Shown piece after piece: positions 37,340-38,893 of a DNA stretch of 38,893 bases. The DNA comes from Sulfuritalea sp. (GTDB taxonomy: Bacteria > Pseudomonadota > Gammaproteobacteria > Burkholderiales > Rhodocyclaceae): positions 1-38,893 of the forward strand of contig JALHPU010000037.1 in assembly GCA_022842325.1 (NCBI GenBank). The letters are read 5' to 3'. Under the pieces are notes generated by a model, which saw only the letters and a list, made by a program, of their open reading frames with translations, did not search any database and had not been told where the DNA came from. How positions within the stretch are numbered: the first letter of the stretch is position 1; every line of letters begins with the position of its first letter. A program made the translations under genes and the position numbers.

Positions 37340-37729
37340 ATGATCCGGCTTCCGGTTTTAAGTCTCTTGGTGCTCCTGTCCTTCGGCTCCGCGATGGCCG
37401 GCGATATCAATGGGCGCGTCATTGGTGTCTCGGACGGAGATACGATTTCCGTGCTGGATGCCCGGCATCAGGTGCACAAGATGCGGCTGGCTGGCATCGA
37501 TGCCCCGGAGAAGGCACAGCCGTTTGGGCAGACATCCAAGGTGGGCTTGTCGTCGACGGTATTCAAACGCGAAGTGGAAGTGATCGGCAGCAAACGGGAT
37601 CGCTACGAGGCGGCGGAAACCGAAGCGCGCCAACAGCGAATGGGACTTTGGCAGGACAAGGATCCGACGCCGCCCTGGGACTGGCGCCGGCAGCCGCGCC
37701 CGGCGGCCCGGACGATGAGCGGCGGGTGA
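37340..37729 (+). CDS. Thermonuclease-like (SNase) protein with internal deletion
   Basis: A 129-residue protein with signal peptide (1 to ~20, AMA-GD). It has the staphylococcal-nuclease start SDGDTISVLDARHQVHKMRL, then AGIDAPEKAQPFGQ (Asp32/Asp34, Arg49, Asp54, Glu57), and the end AAETEARQQRMGLWQ ... PPWDWRR. Between Lys-Arg-Asp-Arg-Tyr89 and Glu90 the usual ~40 residues are missing, including the region of the second catalytic Arg (Arg87 of the classic enzyme) and the following strand-helix. The deletion keeps the frame. The protein is probably not an active nuclease. Confidence 0.8.
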   Translation: MIRLPVLSLLVLLSFGSAMAGDINGRVIGVSDGDTISVLDARHQVHKMRLAGIDAPEKAQPFGQTSKVGLSSTVFKREVEVIGSKRDRYEAAETEARQQRMGLWQDKDPTPPWDWRRQPRPAARTMSGG

Positions 37730-37811
37730 CGGCGGCACACCAAATGAATGACCAGAGTCACGACCAGGCAGACACGAGTTGAGCCGACCGAGAGTACGTG
37801 AAGGGTGCCAA

Positions 37812-38162
37812 ATGAAGCGCAAACATGTTGTCGATCTTCCGCCCGAGAAAATATTCAGGGTCGTCCAGGACGTGATCCGGAAGGCGGCGGCAACCGCCGT
37901 GGCCGCGGGTCGTGTGGTGGCCGGTTGGGAGGATGGAAAGCTGGTCGAGTACGGGCCCGGCGCCCGCCCGTTATGCAAAGCGGGCTACGCGGCCGATGAC
38001 GGTCCGTTGTCCGCTGACGCCATCGCGGCGATCCGTAACGTCGCTGAGCCATTGCTGCCAACAGGAAAAGTCCGGCGCAGGCGAACCGTGAGGGGAGCAA
38101 GCGATGACTGGGCACCCCATAGTATTTCGGCTGGGCCGCGGCGCGCCTCGACGATCTGCTGA
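37812..38162 (+). CDS. Hypothetical protein read into the cbiB junction
   Basis: Starts [20 protein letters not shown] and continues through [16 protein letters not shown] to about residue 97. The last ~15 residues ([12 protein letters not shown]) lie beyond the island border at about 38122 and come from the cbiB sequence read in another frame. The natural C-terminus is therefore likely lost or altered. GTGAAGGG is upstream as a ribosome site. Family not recognised. Confidence 0.5.
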   Translation: MKRKHVVDLPPEKIFRVVQDVIRKAAATAVAAGRVVAGWEDGKLVEYGPGARPLCKAGYAADDGPLSADAIAAIRNVAEPLLPTGKVRRRRTVRGASDDWAPHSISAGPRRASTIC

Positions 38163-38482
38163 ACCTGGTGCCGGCGCGCCTGACCGCGCTGACCTATGCC
38201 CTGCTCGGCGATACGCGAAATGCATGGTCCTGCTGGCGGCGGCAGGCCGCATCCTGGAGCAGCCCGAATGCCGGCCCGGTGCTGGCGGCCGGCGCCGGTG
38301 CGCTGGCGGTGCGCCTGGGCGGCGTGGCGATGTATCACGGCAAGCTGGAACATCGGCCGGAAGTCGGCGCTGGCGACACGGCGCATGGCGGGCATATCCG
38401 CGCCTCACTGGCGCTGGTGCAGCGCGGCCTGTGGTTGTGGCTGGCCGGCGCCGGCTTGCTGGCGGCGCTTAGCCATGCTTGA
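38123..38482 (+). pseudogene. cbiB: 3' fragment of cobalamin gene cbiB/cobD
   Basis: Beginning at [20 protein letters not shown] the frame gives the C-terminal ~119 residues of CbiB/CobD (adenosylcobinamide-phosphate synthase): [27 protein letters not shown] and the final hydrophobic helix. In the family this enzyme, an inner-membrane protein, attaches the aminopropanol arm. An in-frame stop precedes at 38120-38122 and no start exists; the first two thirds of the gene are not in this window. The 8-bp overlap with the next gene is preserved. Confidence 0.85.
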
Positions 38483-38893
38483 GCACGGCGGCCGCCTGCT
38501 CGCCGCCGCCGAGCATTACGACATTGCGCCGGAGAACTGGCTCGACCTGTCCACCGGCATCGCGCCCTACGCCTATCCGGTGCCGCCGATTCCGGCTACG
38601 GCCTGGCAGCGCCTGCCTGAAGATGAGGACGGACTGGCCGCCATCGCGTGCCACTGCTACGGCGCGCGACAGGCGCTGCCGCTGCCCGGTTCGCAGGCGG
38701 CGATTCAGCTGTTGCCGCGCTTGAAGGCGCCGGGCAGCGCCGTGATGCTGGAGCCGAGCTACGCGGAATACGCTGCGGCCTGGCATGGCGCAGGACATAC
38801 CGTGCGCCGCTGCGCCGCCGGGGATCTGCTGCAGGCGGCCGCCACGGCCGATGCCGTGGTCATCGGCAACCCGAACAACCCCACCGGGCAGCG
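38475..38893 (+). CDS. cobC: L-threonine-O-3-phosphate decarboxylase-like aminotransferase, partial
   Basis: The first 139 residues of a PLP aminotransferase-fold protein: [33 protein letters not shown], then [28 protein letters not shown] and NPNNPTGQ. These are the hallmarks of CobD/CobC-type threonine-phosphate decarboxylases, which make the aminopropanol phosphate used by CbiB. It overlaps the end of cbiB by 8 bp, the usual order. The gene runs off the window. Confidence 0.85.
   Translation, partial: MLEHGGRLLAAAEHYDIAPENWLDLSTGIAPYAYPVPPIPATAWQRLPEDEDGLAAIACHCYGARQALPLPGSQAAIQLLPRLKAPGSAVMLEPSYAEYAAAWHGAGHTVRRCAAGDLLQAAATADAVVIGNPNNPTGQ

Noticed and set aside
1..38893. tRNA genes, integrase or complete insertion sequence at the region borders
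   Set aside because: None could be recognised on either strand, so no attachment-site claim is made.

Overview
The window looks like a GC-rich betaproteobacterial chromosome. The best guess is a Rhodocyclales relative (Azoarcus/Thauera/Dechloromonas type). This is inferred from the HemP-Bfd-Bfr-Ftr iron gene order, the style of the proteins and the codon use; no rRNA or tRNA is present to settle it. Two core blocks flank a long accessory region. On the left (1-6672) is a Fur-type controlled iron operon: hemin uptake peptide HemP, bacterioferritin-associated ferredoxin, bacterioferritin, then an Ftr-type iron importer (P19-like FtrA, a porin, cupredoxin FtrB, polyferredoxin FtrD) and a DUF2325 protein. 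On the right edge (38123-38893) are the C-terminal end of a CbiB/CobD cobalamin gene with no beginning and the start of a threonine-phosphate decarboxylase-like gene.

The accessory region falls into four parts. (1) 6676-14482 is a toxin-antitoxin cluster with living and dead members: a HicB-like protein behind a 29-residue membrane peptide, a HEPN/MNT pair, an AbiEi/AbiEii pair whose toxin carries a one-base frameshift, an XRE/AbiEii pair and a CcdAB pair. Between them lie duplicated, truncated and chimeric copies of the same genes, a 112-bp direct repeat, tandem ~255-bp units carrying a helix-turn-helix fragment, and three 32-bp repeats at CRISPR-like spacing. (2) 14483-16266 holds no convincing gene. 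(3) 16267-24505 is a five-gene co-directional cluster that I cannot match to a described system: an outer-membrane beta-barrel, a small secreted Gly/Ser/Pro protein, an 888-residue secreted Thr/Pro/Gly repeat protein, and two translationally coupled fused oxidoreductases (inactive-looking SDR + zinc-type MDR, and SDR + aldo/keto reductase). (4) 24937-38122 is rich in nucleases and small membrane proteins: a minus-strand PLD / unknown / HU-IHF-like / Mrr-like operon, a membrane-anchored Mrr-like nuclease, a TM0106-type RecB/RNase H nuclease, a PD-(D/E)XK-like protein, regulators, and a plus-strand operon of secreted and membrane proteins ending in a Panacea/SocA-like antitoxin-type protein and an internally deleted thermonuclease.

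No integrase, transposase or complete insertion sequence was seen, so the way the accessory region arrived is not visible. Its right border lies at about 38122, where foreign DNA meets the cbiB remnant. Its left border is likely at about 6837, where a short ORF runs into the 112-bp repeat. Function calls rest on motifs read by eye; no database search was run.
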